64,000 nucleotides of DNA from Glandiceps talaboti (taxonomy: Eukaryota; Hemichordata; Enteropneusta; Spengelidae): contig NC_135556.1 in NCBI RefSeq assembly GCF_964340395.1, positions 3,654,501 through 3,718,500 of the forward strand. Reading direction: 5' to 3'. The notes under the pieces were generated by a model. That model saw nothing but the letters and a program-made list of their open reading frames with translations. It had not been told where the DNA came from and made no database searches. Every line of letters starts with the position of its first letter. Position 1 is the stretch's first letter. This document shows positions 13,901-23,452 of the stretch, in pieces. Position numbers and translations under genes: made by a program.

Positions 13901-16900
13901 TGTTATGCCTGCCATTCATTAACTATCAATTTTCTATTCTACAACCATCAACCTGTTATGCCTGCCATTCATTATCTATCAATTTTCTATTCTACAACCA
14001 TCAACCTGTTATGCCTGCCATTCTTTATCTATCAATTTTCTATTCTACAACCATCAACCTGTTATGCCTGCCATTCTTTAACTATCAATTTTCTATTCTA
14101 CAACCATCAACCTGTTATGCCTGCCATTTTTGATCTCTCTCACTTTTCAATCTTATGGAAAGTGTTTACACATTGAAATAAACATGAAAACCATAAACCT
14201 GTCTATAAGTTTACAGTACAGATATTCCTGTCTGCCAAATGTACTGAGATTTCAACTGGGACAATATCAGTCTTATTAATATTCAAGTCTCAGTAATACT
14301 GCCTCTCGCACTACATAGCTCAGACTAACTAAATATACATCAATTATCTATAACTTGGACAAGTAGTCCTTTGTTCATGACACAATCTAGTAATCCACTT
14401 CAAAAAGATCTTCAGCAGATTTATATATAATTTAGTTAGTACTTTACATAAGTGTTGTAAATGTAATTCACTTGAATATCAAGGAATTTAGACAGAATAC
14501 AAATTTGACATGGTACAATGTATATATTTGAAAGTACATATACTTGGAATGACATTTGATAGTTGTTATTTTTACAATTTAAATTTTGGTGCAAAATTAA
14601 TGATTTTGGTTTCATTTAAATATTGGTACAAAAATTCAGTACATGTGTATGTCCAAACAATTTATTCACACAAACACATCTCTCATTGACATATCACCAT
14701 GGCAACTACATGTACCATATGATGTATGACCCCATTCATAAGAAGCATGCATTCAAAATACTACTAAATTAAATATATTATATACCATTCCCTGTGGCTA
14801 TTCTAATGTAAAAGATAAATATATGTGCACATCACCAGCAATATTTCATATCCATTTAGTAAAATGACAGCAATTGTGAGTCTTATATCCTGTAATCTTC
14901 CCTCCCCCATCTTTTTTTTTTTTTTTTTTTTATAGATTATTCAATATTGTCTCTTTTAGTGTCAAAGCATATATATCTTTACAATGCCTGTGTACAAATA
15001 TTTTCAAAATTCATCTCATCTTAAAGTGAAAGTTCTTTTACCCTTTGAGATATTGAATGTACAGGTTTTACCGTGTTTTGCTAAGGGCTGGAAACCGGTA
15101 AACAGGAAAGGGGAAATCTGGGTAAACTGGTATAGTTTCCTATATATTATACCATAATTTTGTTGGGGAACATTGGTAAAATGACAGGGGTACTCAGGTA
15201 GATTTACCTAATTACCGCCCTTAACAAAAACACTATTTCCATTTTCTCAATTTCCTCTGTAGAAATACATATACATGACATAATGAACTATTAGATCAAA
15301 TCTGATGGCAGCTACACATGTATGCTTATAGGGATTTCATCAATATTTTAGTTTTTTAGATGGGGTCAGAAAATCGGACTGTCTGATGAATGCAGATAAT
15401 ATTTTCTGTGATTTTTTTTTGTCCATTTTTAAGTTCACATTTGATAAAACTTTACTATATTTTTTAAGATCACAGATCATAACGACAGTATTTTGACATT
15501 TTCTGGGTTCCTTTCTATTTTTAGATAAAATTAGACTATTTACTGTATTTTACATTTGTTAGTCTCTATATTGCTTTCATTTTTTAAACCACAGATTATA
15601 ACACCAAACTATTTGCAGGCAACAGTGTAGATTTTCTATATACCTTTTTATATTGAGGTATCAGATTCCAAGTTCCAACATTACATAAAAACATCAAAAC
15701 ATTTCACTTCAGAATAGAATTTTTATTTCAGATTATGGAAGAAGATATTGTACTTTCTGTTGAAAGGATCTGTACATTTTCTGCAGACTACATTTTCCAT
15801 TCAGCCCAAAGATGATAAAATTAGATTAAGTAGCATTATTTGATGCATTACAACATGTGCCAGTTATCAAAGAAATAAAAGATTTCATGGTTTAGCCACT
15901 AGGAGTACAACAGACAAGCTGTTTTTGAGCCAGAAGTGAGGGCTACAATAATTGAGTCATATACCAGTAGTGTAAAGACAGCAAACACTGTGAGTTACCA
16001 TTGAACTTTCATGTTGTTCACACTAAATGTGTTTATTAGATCCTTCATGTACCAGTAATCAAAACTTGCCTAACCACTAATGTATGAACTTTAAGAAATA
16101 ACGACGGTCTTTTCCACATACTTTGTTTAAGACTTTGTGCATTATCATATGGCCATTACCAAATTTTAGTTCTCACTTTGTCAAATTTGACGCATCCTAT
16201 TGTGACCTGTACATGTTTACAATTAATGTACGCAAAATGGCCAGAATTGGAATATGGCATATTGAACATAGCAATGCCAGCCATGGATACAATCAATACA
16301 ACATGAAAACATGGCTCTTTACAAAATAACTTTTGACAGCACTTTATTTGTGTAGACTTCAAATGTAAATTTTCAGTGACTTTTTTAACCCTGATCACTG
16401 AATGATTATTTCCATAATACTAAGACACCAATATCCCATTATCATGCATTGATGTATGTCACTATAATGTGTGTAAGCTTAGATTGTCAAAACCTGGGCC
16501 ACAATAATGTGTGTAAGCTTAGATTGTCCAAACCTGGGCCACAATACTGGTAAAACTTATAGCATTTACCTGATGCAGTCATCTGTGCTAACATCAGCAT
16601 GTATAAGGAGGTAGCATCAATCTGTAAATGTCCCCATTCATAATCCCCTACTACTGCATCACCTGTGTGTATGGAAAACTTTGCATGTAGAGAATCTTTG
16701 GGATTCTGAGAAGACTTAAAAGCTTCTACTTTGTCCACCTAGAATATAAAATACAAAATAATCATTACAGAATTTATTTCAGTCTTGTGAGTGAGTCCTG
16801 AAAGATGTGAACCCAATGAAATAAACTTATGAAAAACTATTCTGCTATATAGTATAATTTATACATTGTATATGTAACAGAATAGTTTGTTCATAAGTTT

Positions 16901-19900
16901 ATTTCAATTGTGGTACTGATTTTCTACAACTTTACTTTGGAATACCGTTTGAAAACAAAATAAATAAAAATATTCCTTTTCTGTATAATACAAATTCATT
17001 CAATCACATCACATATACAATCAATTCATTCATCTGTTCATTAATTTAGCTAATATTTCACCTTTACCATAATAGCCCCAGTAGCTGTAACTGGAACATT
17101 TTTCTTTTCATAATTTTTAGAACACTGGGATGTTGTGATAACCTTAGCATAAGCTAGGAATGACCTTGAAGTGATACTTTGAACTCTCTGGATGTACATT
17201 ATTTCAGTGTGACCTCAGAATGACCTTGGGATGGCCTGAAAGTGACACTTACCTGCTTCATCATAGCAAGTAACAGGCCTCTCATTAGCTTCACTACACT
17301 CTGTTGATACAATTAGTACAAAGAATCAATGTACATACATATAGGAAACATAACAGATGGTAAAATCAAACATGCAGGAATAAAACTTGTAACATTCCCT
17401 GATTTTTTCAAAATAATTGCAAACACTAAAACTAGATTTGACCTAGTAATGATTATTATAAACTTAAGAAATATTCTATGAAACGCACAATTTTTGTTCA
17501 TGTCTAATATATTCTATTATACATTATGTATATTTTTGTCATCAAATGTCATCAAAAACAAATTGGCCTCATTAGAGATACATGGTCCCCTTAAATAATA
17601 AAGCTATGCAGACCCCCTTATAAAGTTTTGATAAACATGTATAATTGACATTATGATCTAACCAAATGAGACCAACTACATTCAATACATTCACAATACA
17701 ATTTAAATATCACAGCTGAACACAATGTTTGTGTCAAGTTTGACATTTGTGAAGTATCCACTTTTGAAATCTCAAGTATTCTCTGATTACAGTGCACTGA
17801 CAGTAAAAGCAACAACTGCTGTAGTGGACTTTGTGCAGTAGTAGCATTACACCAGGCATACACAGTCAAGTTGAAAGAAAAATATGGAATATATATTGTG
17901 GTTGTTCTACCTCATGACAATGTGTGTCTATGTCTAATTGTTTAGAGGTCTAACTCAATAATACTCTCACCTTGAGGCTTTTAAAGAAACAGGTCAAATG
18001 TCAATGTATGACCCTTTAAATGTCAAAGAATTATCACCTACTGTTTATACACATCACTGAACCTAAGATTGTCAAATCTATCTGATCTAATGGGACTCCT
18101 CTTAATTAATGCAATATTACCACCTACAATATACATTGTACACACATCAATGTAAGATTGTCAAATCTACCTGATTTCACGGGTTCCTTTGTATTAAAGT
18201 CAGATTAAAAATTAATTCTAGAAAATAAGAATTTTACCAGATTTCCTGTTCTGTATTACGAGGGTTCTTGAATCTTAGTTAAAAGACTACATAATTTAAA
18301 CACATACATGTATGCGTCATACACAATATGCATGCAGGATAAATTAAATTTCTTTCCATATGTCCCTGATGTACATGTAATGATGCAATAATTGACTTTT
18401 TTGTACTTGTTAATTGATGAAGGTGCAGTGCAGTTCAAGAATTCAACAAATTTACTCTAAAAAAATACAACCACACAGTTGATTGCATCAATTGTCTTGT
18501 TTTACTTAAAAGTGAAGGATAACAGTACTACACATGGTGTGCTCTTGTATGTTTGTATAATATCCCTATTGTAATGACAAAACACAAATTCTGGTCAGTT
18601 ACAATGCAAAACATTATACACATACAAGATAGAGTGTAATGAACCTTTTAATAAAACACAACAAGATTTGTTGAGGATCAAACTGATACAAACAGGTTGT
18701 TCTTGTAAGTCACAGTAAGATGTGACGTCATGCTGCAGACTAGGGCAGAATAACATGATGTGATGTCATGCTGCAGACTAGGGCTGAATAACATGATGTG
18801 ATGTCATGCTGCAGACTAGGTCTGAATAACATGATGTGATGTAATGCTGCAGACTAGGTCTGAATAACATGATGTGACGTCATGCTGCAGACTAGGGCTG
18901 AATAACATGATGTGATGTCATGCTGCAGACTAGGGCTGAATAACATGATGTGACGTCATGCTGCAGACTAGGTCTGAATAACATGATGTGATGTCATGCT
19001 GCAGACTAGGGCTGAATAACATGATGTGACGTCATGCTGCAGACTAGGGCTGAATAACATGATGTGATGTCATGCTGCAGACTAGGGCTGAATAACATGA
19101 TGTGACATCATGCTGCAGACGGGCTAAATAACAAGATGTGACGTCATGCTGCAGACTAGGGCTGAATAACATGATGTATACGTAACCTGTACATTTAGGC
19201 TACTCTATTACTACATTTTGTATGGTACGGGGTAGGAATACACCAAAGTTTGGTACACCATAATAAAGTGTTACATGCCAGTGGTGCATAAAACTGGCCA
19301 ACTGGGTGTACTGTTGACATTTATGCTTCAGTCTACAAAATAGGCCCAAGCCATTTGACTCATCTCATCTTAGATATAGAACTTAAATTCACAAGTATGC
19401 AATGTAATATTATCCTGGGTGAAAGTTCTGTTGTCTAATGGACTGAACCCCTGGGTTCTGTATTTCCTAGTTCAGAATATTTGGTTTCCTCAAGAAACCA
19501 CTCTTTTCTAGTGTCATACTTACTTGTTCCAGCTCAAAGGCTTTAGCCCTATCTTCATCAAGCTCAGCATGTTTCCTGTATGACAAGGCAAGACCCCATA
19601 CAGCCAAAATACTATAGACATTATCTCTTACCCAGGCATGCTTAACTTCATTACTTGATGGTAACAGTCCTGACACAGGGCTCTAATTGAAGAAAAACCA
19701 GTGTTTAAGTTTCAGATATTACAAGTAGCCAAATCTAGTCCCTAAGTTGGACTTTTTTCAATCTTTTATTTTCCAGGATAACCAACAGGAGCAAGTACCA
19801 TTTACAGGCTCCTAATTAAAGACATTGCTCCCTCACTTATTTGTTTACCAATATGCAATGACGATTTGTACATGTATATGTTCCTGAATCACAAGGCCTA

Positions 19901-21334
19901 GGTATGGCAACAGTAACACATATTTTTCGTGTGCTTTTTTTTCCAATGCTAAGGCCAAATAAAAAAAGTTGTTTGGTTTGGGTTACCCGACCCCAACTAG
20001 TTTTTCAAGTCCACCCTAAACTTTTTTTTTTATGTATTCAAGAAAAATAATAATGAAATCATGAAAATCGTGAAGTCTCGCAAGAAATAGTGGTGCGGAA
20101 ACTGACATCAATTTAAAAAGACAAGATAAACTTTTCTTCCAATCTGTAATGGCTGTACATGTACATCTGATAGGAAGAAATAAATAACACAGAGACCATT
20201 TGGAAAACAATGGAAAACCTGAACTAGACACTCACACATGAAAAAAAAGATATAATAAAAATAAAATAAATAATCTGCCTACCCCATCTATTTTAAAACT
20301 GAATATAATTGGAAACACACAATTTTTTTTGCGCCTAACATTACTGTGGCTCACACAAACATTTTTCGCATACAATTCTGAAAATTAATTCATACCCTGG
20401 ACTGTGCTTTAACAGATTCTATTAATGATGACTCATCAAAGTATTATGAACATAAAAAACAATTTACATTTTAAGAAATTAACTAGTAGCATGTAACTTT
20501 TGTGGAAAAATAATTTGATATTTGATTTCACATATTAAACTGAAGGTATTTCACTACAAATATGATTTGAAGTTGTTACATCAAGTTTTGAAATAAAATC
20601 TGCTCTGCATCTGTTATGCTGCTCAACACTGTTACAGCATCTTGTTTTGGTGCTCTGTTTACATTTCACGTCATGAATCGGTCAGATCACAAGTACTCGA
20701 ATCAGTCTGTATGATTTAAAAAAAATGTGTATGGTAAATATTTACCATACATTTATAAAAAATCATAGATTGATTTGGGTACCTGTGGGTCAGATAATAC
20801 CTTGTACTGCATTAGATCGATCACTATATATGTGTGTCATGCTTGGTAATACCATGGAAGTATAACCCACGGTAATACTGTTGTCATATTTAATACTATT
20901 CGGTACACGGAGCCTGATACAGTGAGAGCTACGGCGTGGATCGCGATCGCATCCACTCAAAGAAAAACCACACGCCCACAAATGATGGCCCGATTTTTCG
21001 GAAGTAGCCAAAATATGGTCAGATCTCACTAATACATCCATGGAATCAATCACTTCTGGTTCACTATTATATAACTAAATTATGTTTGTATATTATATAT
21101 TTCATTCAATAAGATGGGTAGAATATGTTAAATAAAGCTACTGTCGAGGGGTACGGTAGACAACGAGAAAAAGATCGGTCACTGTACGTACGTACGTATC
21201 GCGTTCATGCGTTAGGTACATTGTAGCATACGCGTAAAGAACATGTTAGTTGTTACCTGTTTTGACAGGATAACTTTCTGAACGATCCGTTGGTAGTAAT
21301 CCAACCGCACACCCGAATTACTTCGGCTCCTCAT
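1780..21334 (-). CDS. PHKA: Phosphorylase kinase regulatory subunit alpha, 5' part (10 exons, partial)
   Basis: The alpha subunit is the large regulatory chain of the (alpha beta gamma delta)4 phosphorylase kinase complex, which phosphorylates glycogen phosphorylase in response to Ca2+ and cAMP signalling. Ten exons on the minus strand join in one frame: 21257-21334, 19524-19682, 17253-17300, 16570-16738, 10238-10320, 6935-7015, 5800-5940, 4818-4976, 2299-2517 and 1780-1966, giving 441 residues. The start reads [12 protein letters not shown], the alpha-subunit signature; later blocks [47 protein letters not shown] and DPLNRR belong to the conserved GH15-like (glucoamylase-like) N-terminal domain. 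Family members are about 1,200 residues, so some 800 C-terminal residues, including the calmodulin-binding part, lie beyond base 1. The last exon ends in phase 1. I assign it as alpha rather than beta because of the N-terminus. Identification is from remembered family sequence, not a search. Confidence 0.93.
2299..2517 (-). CDS. PHKA: PHKA exon 9
   Basis: 73 codons starting [20 protein letters not shown] and ending LYYVPQDK, acceptor AACAG, donor GTAAGA. Phase 0 at both ends. The first third of this exon has been copied as a 49-bp tandem array just upstream in the transcript (2553-2835). Confidence 0.94.
2553..2835 (-). repeat. 49-bp tandem array derived from PHKA exon 9
   Basis: Five copies of a 49-bp unit begin at about 2557, 2606, 2655, 2704 and 2753. 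Each contains the segment that in exon 9 (2452-2510) encodes [17 protein letters not shown], and the last copy extends to a match of the exon's first bases (minus-strand AATCCAAACAGCCTATGCTA). Read in the exon-9 frame, a stop appears soon after the first unit, so it is not an alternative coding cassette as it stands. Confidence 0.85.
2965..3085. repeat. GATAT/GATAA simple repeat
   Basis: Degenerate TGATA and AGATA pentamers, in PHKA intron 8. Confidence 0.85.
4236..4300 (-). pseudogene. Decayed copy A of PHKA exon 8 3' end
   Basis: On the minus strand this reads [14 protein letters not shown] in the exon-8 frame, against [14 protein letters not shown] in the real exon, followed by ACAG and a donor-like GTAAAG. 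A stop codon lies a few codons upstream in the same frame and no clear acceptor is seen. It is best read as a decayed intragenic exon duplication, although the donor is still intact. Confidence 0.6.
4330..4390 (-). pseudogene. Decayed copy B of PHKA exon 8 3' end
   Basis: The minus strand reads [12 protein letters not shown] in the exon-8 frame, resembling [12 protein letters not shown]. The sequence following YKT also resembles the exon-8 donor flank, but the GT is lost. It lies between exon 8 and copy A. Confidence 0.55.
4818..4976 (-). CDS. PHKA: PHKA exon 8
   Basis: 53 codons starting [19 protein letters not shown] and ending [17 protein letters not shown], acceptor CTCCAG, donor GTAAGA. 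Phase 0 at both ends. Two decayed relatives of its 3' half lie downstream in intron 8 (see 4236-4300 and 4330-4390). Confidence 0.94.
5523..5700. repeat. CAGCCAACCACC / CAGT simple repeats
   Basis: Irregular repeats of CAGCCAACCACCCAGCTAAT pass into a (CAGT)n run, in PHKA intron 7 next to exon 7. Confidence 0.9.
5800..5940 (-). CDS. PHKA: PHKA exon 7
   Basis: 47 codons, [20 protein letters not shown] through MLPRESKSK, from acceptor CACAG to donor GTATATA. Phase 0 at both ends. The LFG..GGP.SVIHVL block is conserved in alpha subunits. Confidence 0.93.
6768..6855. repeat. 42-bp direct duplication
   Basis: Two near-identical copies of a unit containing CACTGTTCATGTCTAAGTTT, in intron 6 of PHKA close to exon 6. 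Confidence 0.8.
6935..7015 (-). CDS. PHKA: PHKA exon 6 (81 nt)
   Basis: 27 codons beginning [20 protein letters not shown] and ending SSIGMAK, with acceptor TGTAG and donor GTATGT. Phase 0 at both ends. This is a hallmark block of the phosphorylase kinase alpha/beta family. Confidence 0.93.
7349..7717. mobile_element. Foldback (MITE-like) element, about 365 bp
   Basis: Two arms of about 145 bp are imperfect inverted copies. The left arm runs from ATAAAGTGGTCATATGGATG to GAGTTACAAAC read on the opposite strand, and the right arm ends CATCCATATGGCCACTTTA. The unpaired centre (about 7505-7560) is short. No coding capacity is seen. Target duplications are not clear. It lies in PHKA intron 5. Confidence 0.7.
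9497..9725. repeat. 47-bp tandem repeat, 5 copies
   Basis: Units begin ACCAGGCAACAGAA at 9497, 9544, 9591, 9638 and 9686. The last two copies have diverged. Intron 5 of PHKA. Confidence 0.9.
10238..10320 (-). CDS. PHKA: PHKA exon 5 (83 nt)
   Basis: Short exon from acceptor TTCTAG to donor GTAAGT. It reads [10 protein letters not shown], then [16 protein letters not shown], matching the family block between QMTASG and [12 protein letters not shown]. It enters in phase 1 and leaves in phase 0. Confidence 0.9.
10906..11975. repeat. 53-bp minisatellite, about 20 copies, with AGGTCA half-sites
   Basis: Each unit contains ATAGGTCAAGTTAGAATCAA and TCATTTCATTGACCTTGTCA. The period is 53 bp, with clear sub-families (ATAGATATAGG and ATGGATGTAGG). 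It lies in the large PHKA intron 4. Each unit carries one AGGTCA and one TGACCT. Confidence 0.95.
12440..14130. repeat. 53-bp minisatellite, about 32 copies
   Basis: Unit TGCCTGCCATTCATTAACTA followed by TCAATTTTCTATTCTACAAC and CATCTACCTGTTA. Some copies have an inserted ACAAAAACAATG. Unrelated in sequence to the neighbouring 53-bp array. PHKA intron 4. Confidence 0.95.
14131..16569. other. PHKA intron 4 remainder, no feature
   Basis: AT-rich noncoding sequence with a poly-T run at about 14,910-14,931 and a 42-bp direct duplication at about 16,464-16,545. No gene recognised. Confidence 0.5.
16570..16738 (-). CDS. PHKA: PHKA exon 4
   Basis: Residues 96-151 plus one base. It starts [20 protein letters not shown] and ends [10 protein letters not shown], with acceptor TTCTAG and donor GTAAAT. 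It ends in phase 1, completed by exon 5. A 42-bp tandem duplication (about 16,464-16,545) lies directly downstream in the intron. Confidence 0.93.
16817..16906. repeat. Hairpin-forming inverted repeat (about 28-bp arms)
   Basis: The left arm 16817-16844 (contains ATAAACTTATG and CTATTCTG) pairs with the right arm 16878-16906 (CAGAATAG and CATAAGTTTAT), with a 33-bp loop. It lies just upstream, in transcript sense, of PHKA exon 4 and looks like a minimal foldback element. Confidence 0.7.
17253..17300 (-). CDS. PHKA: PHKA exon 3 (48 nt)
   Basis: A 16-codon exon reading [16 protein letters not shown] between acceptor CAACAG and donor GTAAGTG. It is phase 0 at both ends and matches the [10 protein letters not shown] block that follows ELEQ in vertebrate alpha subunits. 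Confidence 0.9.
18718..19176. repeat. 38-bp minisatellite, 12 copies, with CRE-like sites
   Basis: Unit TGACGTCATGCTGCAGACTA then GGGCTGAATAACATGATG. Five copies have the exact CREB/ATF palindrome TGACGTCA; five have TGATGTCA, one TGATGTAA and one TGACATCA. It lies in PHKA intron 2. Confidence 0.95.
19524..19682 (-). CDS. PHKA: PHKA exon 2
   Basis: Residues 27-79, starting [10 protein letters not shown] and ending AFELEQ. The acceptor is ATTAG and the donor GTAAGTA. It contains the block [20 protein letters not shown], the best conserved part of the glucoamylase-like fold in this family. Both ends are phase 0. Confidence 0.93.
20711..20768. repeat. Palindrome with 22-bp perfect core
   Basis: The core at 20729-20750 (GTATGGTAAATATTTACCATAC split at its centre: GTATGGTAAAT / ATTTACCATAC) is a perfect inverted repeat. 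The flanks ATGATTT and AAATCAT extend it. PHKA intron 1. Confidence 0.75.
21257..21334 (-). CDS. PHKA: PHKA exon 1 (start exon)
   Basis: Encodes residues 1-26, beginning [16 protein letters not shown] and ending LSKQ, followed by the donor GTAACA. The ATG is chosen because this N-terminus matches the family start exactly. The exon ends in phase 0. It lies in a CpG-richer stretch that likely includes the promoter and 5' UTR just above 21,334. Confidence 0.9.
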
Positions 21335-21660
21335 CTTCCTATTTGTATATGTACTTATAGCATTATTCTCCTGAGCTGTGGCTGGGTTTGTTCTCTAAAA
21401 TGTAAAGAATTCTTGCTATTGCCCGTCGCTAGCACGTAGACACTTCTTCCGATCCCAGATACATGGAAAGGTTTGTCGTCGTCGGCTATATTCATTGGTA
21501 TCCCGGCATCCTTTGTAAACCAGGACCTCTAACTTGATTGAAATTGTTCAGACTTACTCCGTCTTATCTCGTAGTTTATGTAAGTTTTATGTTGTAACAC
21601 CTGGGTAAGATATTTTTCTAGATTCGATCAGAAGTGAGAATCAGTTTGAAACATTATTTT
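21335..21660. promoter_or_regulatory. Probable bidirectional promoter, PHKA / UQCRQ
   Basis: The PHKA start codon (minus) and the inferred first UQCRQ exon (plus) are head to head, less than 450 bp apart. CpG dinucleotides are commoner from about 20,880 to 21,790 than in the flanks. No TATA box is obvious in either direction. Inferred from gene layout only. Confidence 0.5.
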
Positions 21661-21783
21661 ATTTTTCTTATTTCTTTTAGTGACCAGACGTGACCTTAAT
21701 TCTTGCTAAAAGGATAGGTGGCCTGAGGTCAACGCCATCTTGGACGATTTGGTAACAGGAATCCGAATGCTCTGACGCCGCCG
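21661..21783 (+). other. UQCRQ: Probable noncoding first exon of UQCRQ
   Basis: A GC-richer segment ends GACGCCGCCG before a strong donor GTAAGG at 21784. The next acceptor in the gene is at 23280-23281, just before the UQCRQ start codon. The 5' limit is a guess. Confidence 0.5.
21734..21743 (-). promoter_or_regulatory. YY1-like motif GCCATCTTGG
   Basis: GCCATCTTGG reads as CCAAGATGGC on the other strand, the canonical YY1 element often found just downstream of the start site of genes for mitochondrial proteins. Its position inside the inferred UQCRQ exon 1 fits that habit. Confidence 0.5.
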
Positions 21784-22485
21784 GTAAGGAAAGTCTCTTT
21801 TTTCTAAACATTTTACAGTTTAAATTGTTGAAAATCATATTGATTTATCAAACTTTACATGTAATTATTTAGCTGTGATATTTTCGAGTAGATACTAATA
21901 GCGTCTTTGGTGGAAATTATTTGATTTTGAGTGAAGTTCACGTTACATGCATGCCACGAATCGATTGAATCTCCTGATACTAGTGATAGTCGTACAGAGG
22001 TTACACATTCAACGCCACGATACGTATAAAATTCATTAAACTTGTATTTACTACATAAGAAGAGTCATCTGTTTGAAATTAGAATGATAAAATCTTCATT
22101 TTTGAGTTATTTCCCCTGATCCACACATACTTTACAGTTTATTAGCCATGAAATTATGTATACCCAAACGATTGCATTGCAGGATCTATTATAGTGTAGA
22201 TCCATGGTTAATACTTCCAAAAGTTCTATACCAGAACCATGGAAGTGCTTTTTTTGTACTTTCACACCCAAACCAGTCGTGACCACATGCATATACATGT
22301 ACAATCCTAATAGTAAACGCAAAAGGTAATAATCATCACATTACAAATCACATCATTAGAAACAGACTGGACTTTTCTGATTTGACTGAACGTTTTATTA
22401 CCTTGAGATGTCAGTCTAATTTATTCTAAGATGTCAAATTTATCAGCTTAATATAGTGTTTTCCATAATTCTATATGGCTGTAGC

Positions 22486-22950
22486 TGCAATAATTTGTTA
22501 TGGTTTGAGATTTTTTCTTGTTTTTGTGCTTTTTTTGTTCTGATGTTTAACTGGAAGCAAATGCTACAATTCCTGTTACTATGTTAATGCAAATACATGT
22601 ATAGACAGAAGCGATTCAGATCTGAATCGCCAAGTTAGGTGGACTTTTTCTACTAAATTATACCTTACCTGCCAAAAAATCTGACATTTCATAACTCCAA
22701 CAATTCAAGACCCAAGAAATGTTCAGAGGTACCCCAATCCTGTCAAAATCGGAAAAGTAGCAATACATACAGCATTTTGACACAGTAGTACACTGACATC
22801 TGTCTCACGTTTTCAGCATAATCTCATCTATTTGTGTTTGCCCAGCAGAAATCGTAGTGTTTGCTTCCAGTTAAACATCAGAATGAAAAAAACCCACCAC
22901 AAAACAGAATTAAAAACCCTCAAAATCACAACAAATGCTACAATTATTGT
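22486..22950. mobile_element. Foldback (MITE-like) element in UQCRQ intron 1
   Basis: An outer segment of the left arm (GTAGCTGCAATAATTTGTTA) is inverted near 22,935-22,955 (TAACAAATGCTACAATTATT-like). The inner segment GTTCTGATGTTTAACTGGAA is inverted as TTCCAGTTAAACATCAGAAT at about 22,868-22,887. Near the left arm is a 20-bp perfect palindrome GCGATTCAGATCTGAATCGC at 22611-22630. No open frame is present. Confidence 0.65.
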
Positions 22951-23298
22951 AGCTAATGTGGTTGATACTAAGAAAAGACGTTAATTTTGGTTTCCCTAAC
23001 TTTTTGAACTAATGGTACATGTACATGCATACAAAAACTAAAGAATGTCATGAAATTCATATTATTGCCACTTCTGTCTACAATGTATGTGTTTATTAGA
23101 GTGTTAATTTGCTTACTGCAGTCATATTACAAAATGTACATTTTATTTCTGCTAGTCAAATAATGTCCATTGCACTGTTTATATCACCTCATCCCTGATA
23201 CCAAACATTGACTTCTGTAATATTATCAATTATAATTCCACTGTCTACTTGTGTATATTATCCACCATATATATTTTACAGGTCATTTGAAAGATAAG

Positions 23299-23452
23299 AT
23301 GGGGCTACACTTCGGCAACTTAATCAAGGCCAAAGGAATCATCACCTACAGCCTCTCACCATTTGAACAGCGTGCATTCGCTGGTGTCATTAAAGATGGA
23401 TTACCAAATGTGTGGAGAAGGTTTCATAGCTGTGTTTTCAGAGTAGCACCAC
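23299..23452 (+). CDS. UQCRQ: UQCRQ coding exon 1
   Basis: Residues 1-51 plus one base; acceptor TTTTACAG at 23281 and donor GTAAGT at 23453. Confidence 0.94.

Noticed and set aside
13958-14176. Open frame in the 53-bp array
   Set aside because: Repeat-derived, with no splice signals or domain.
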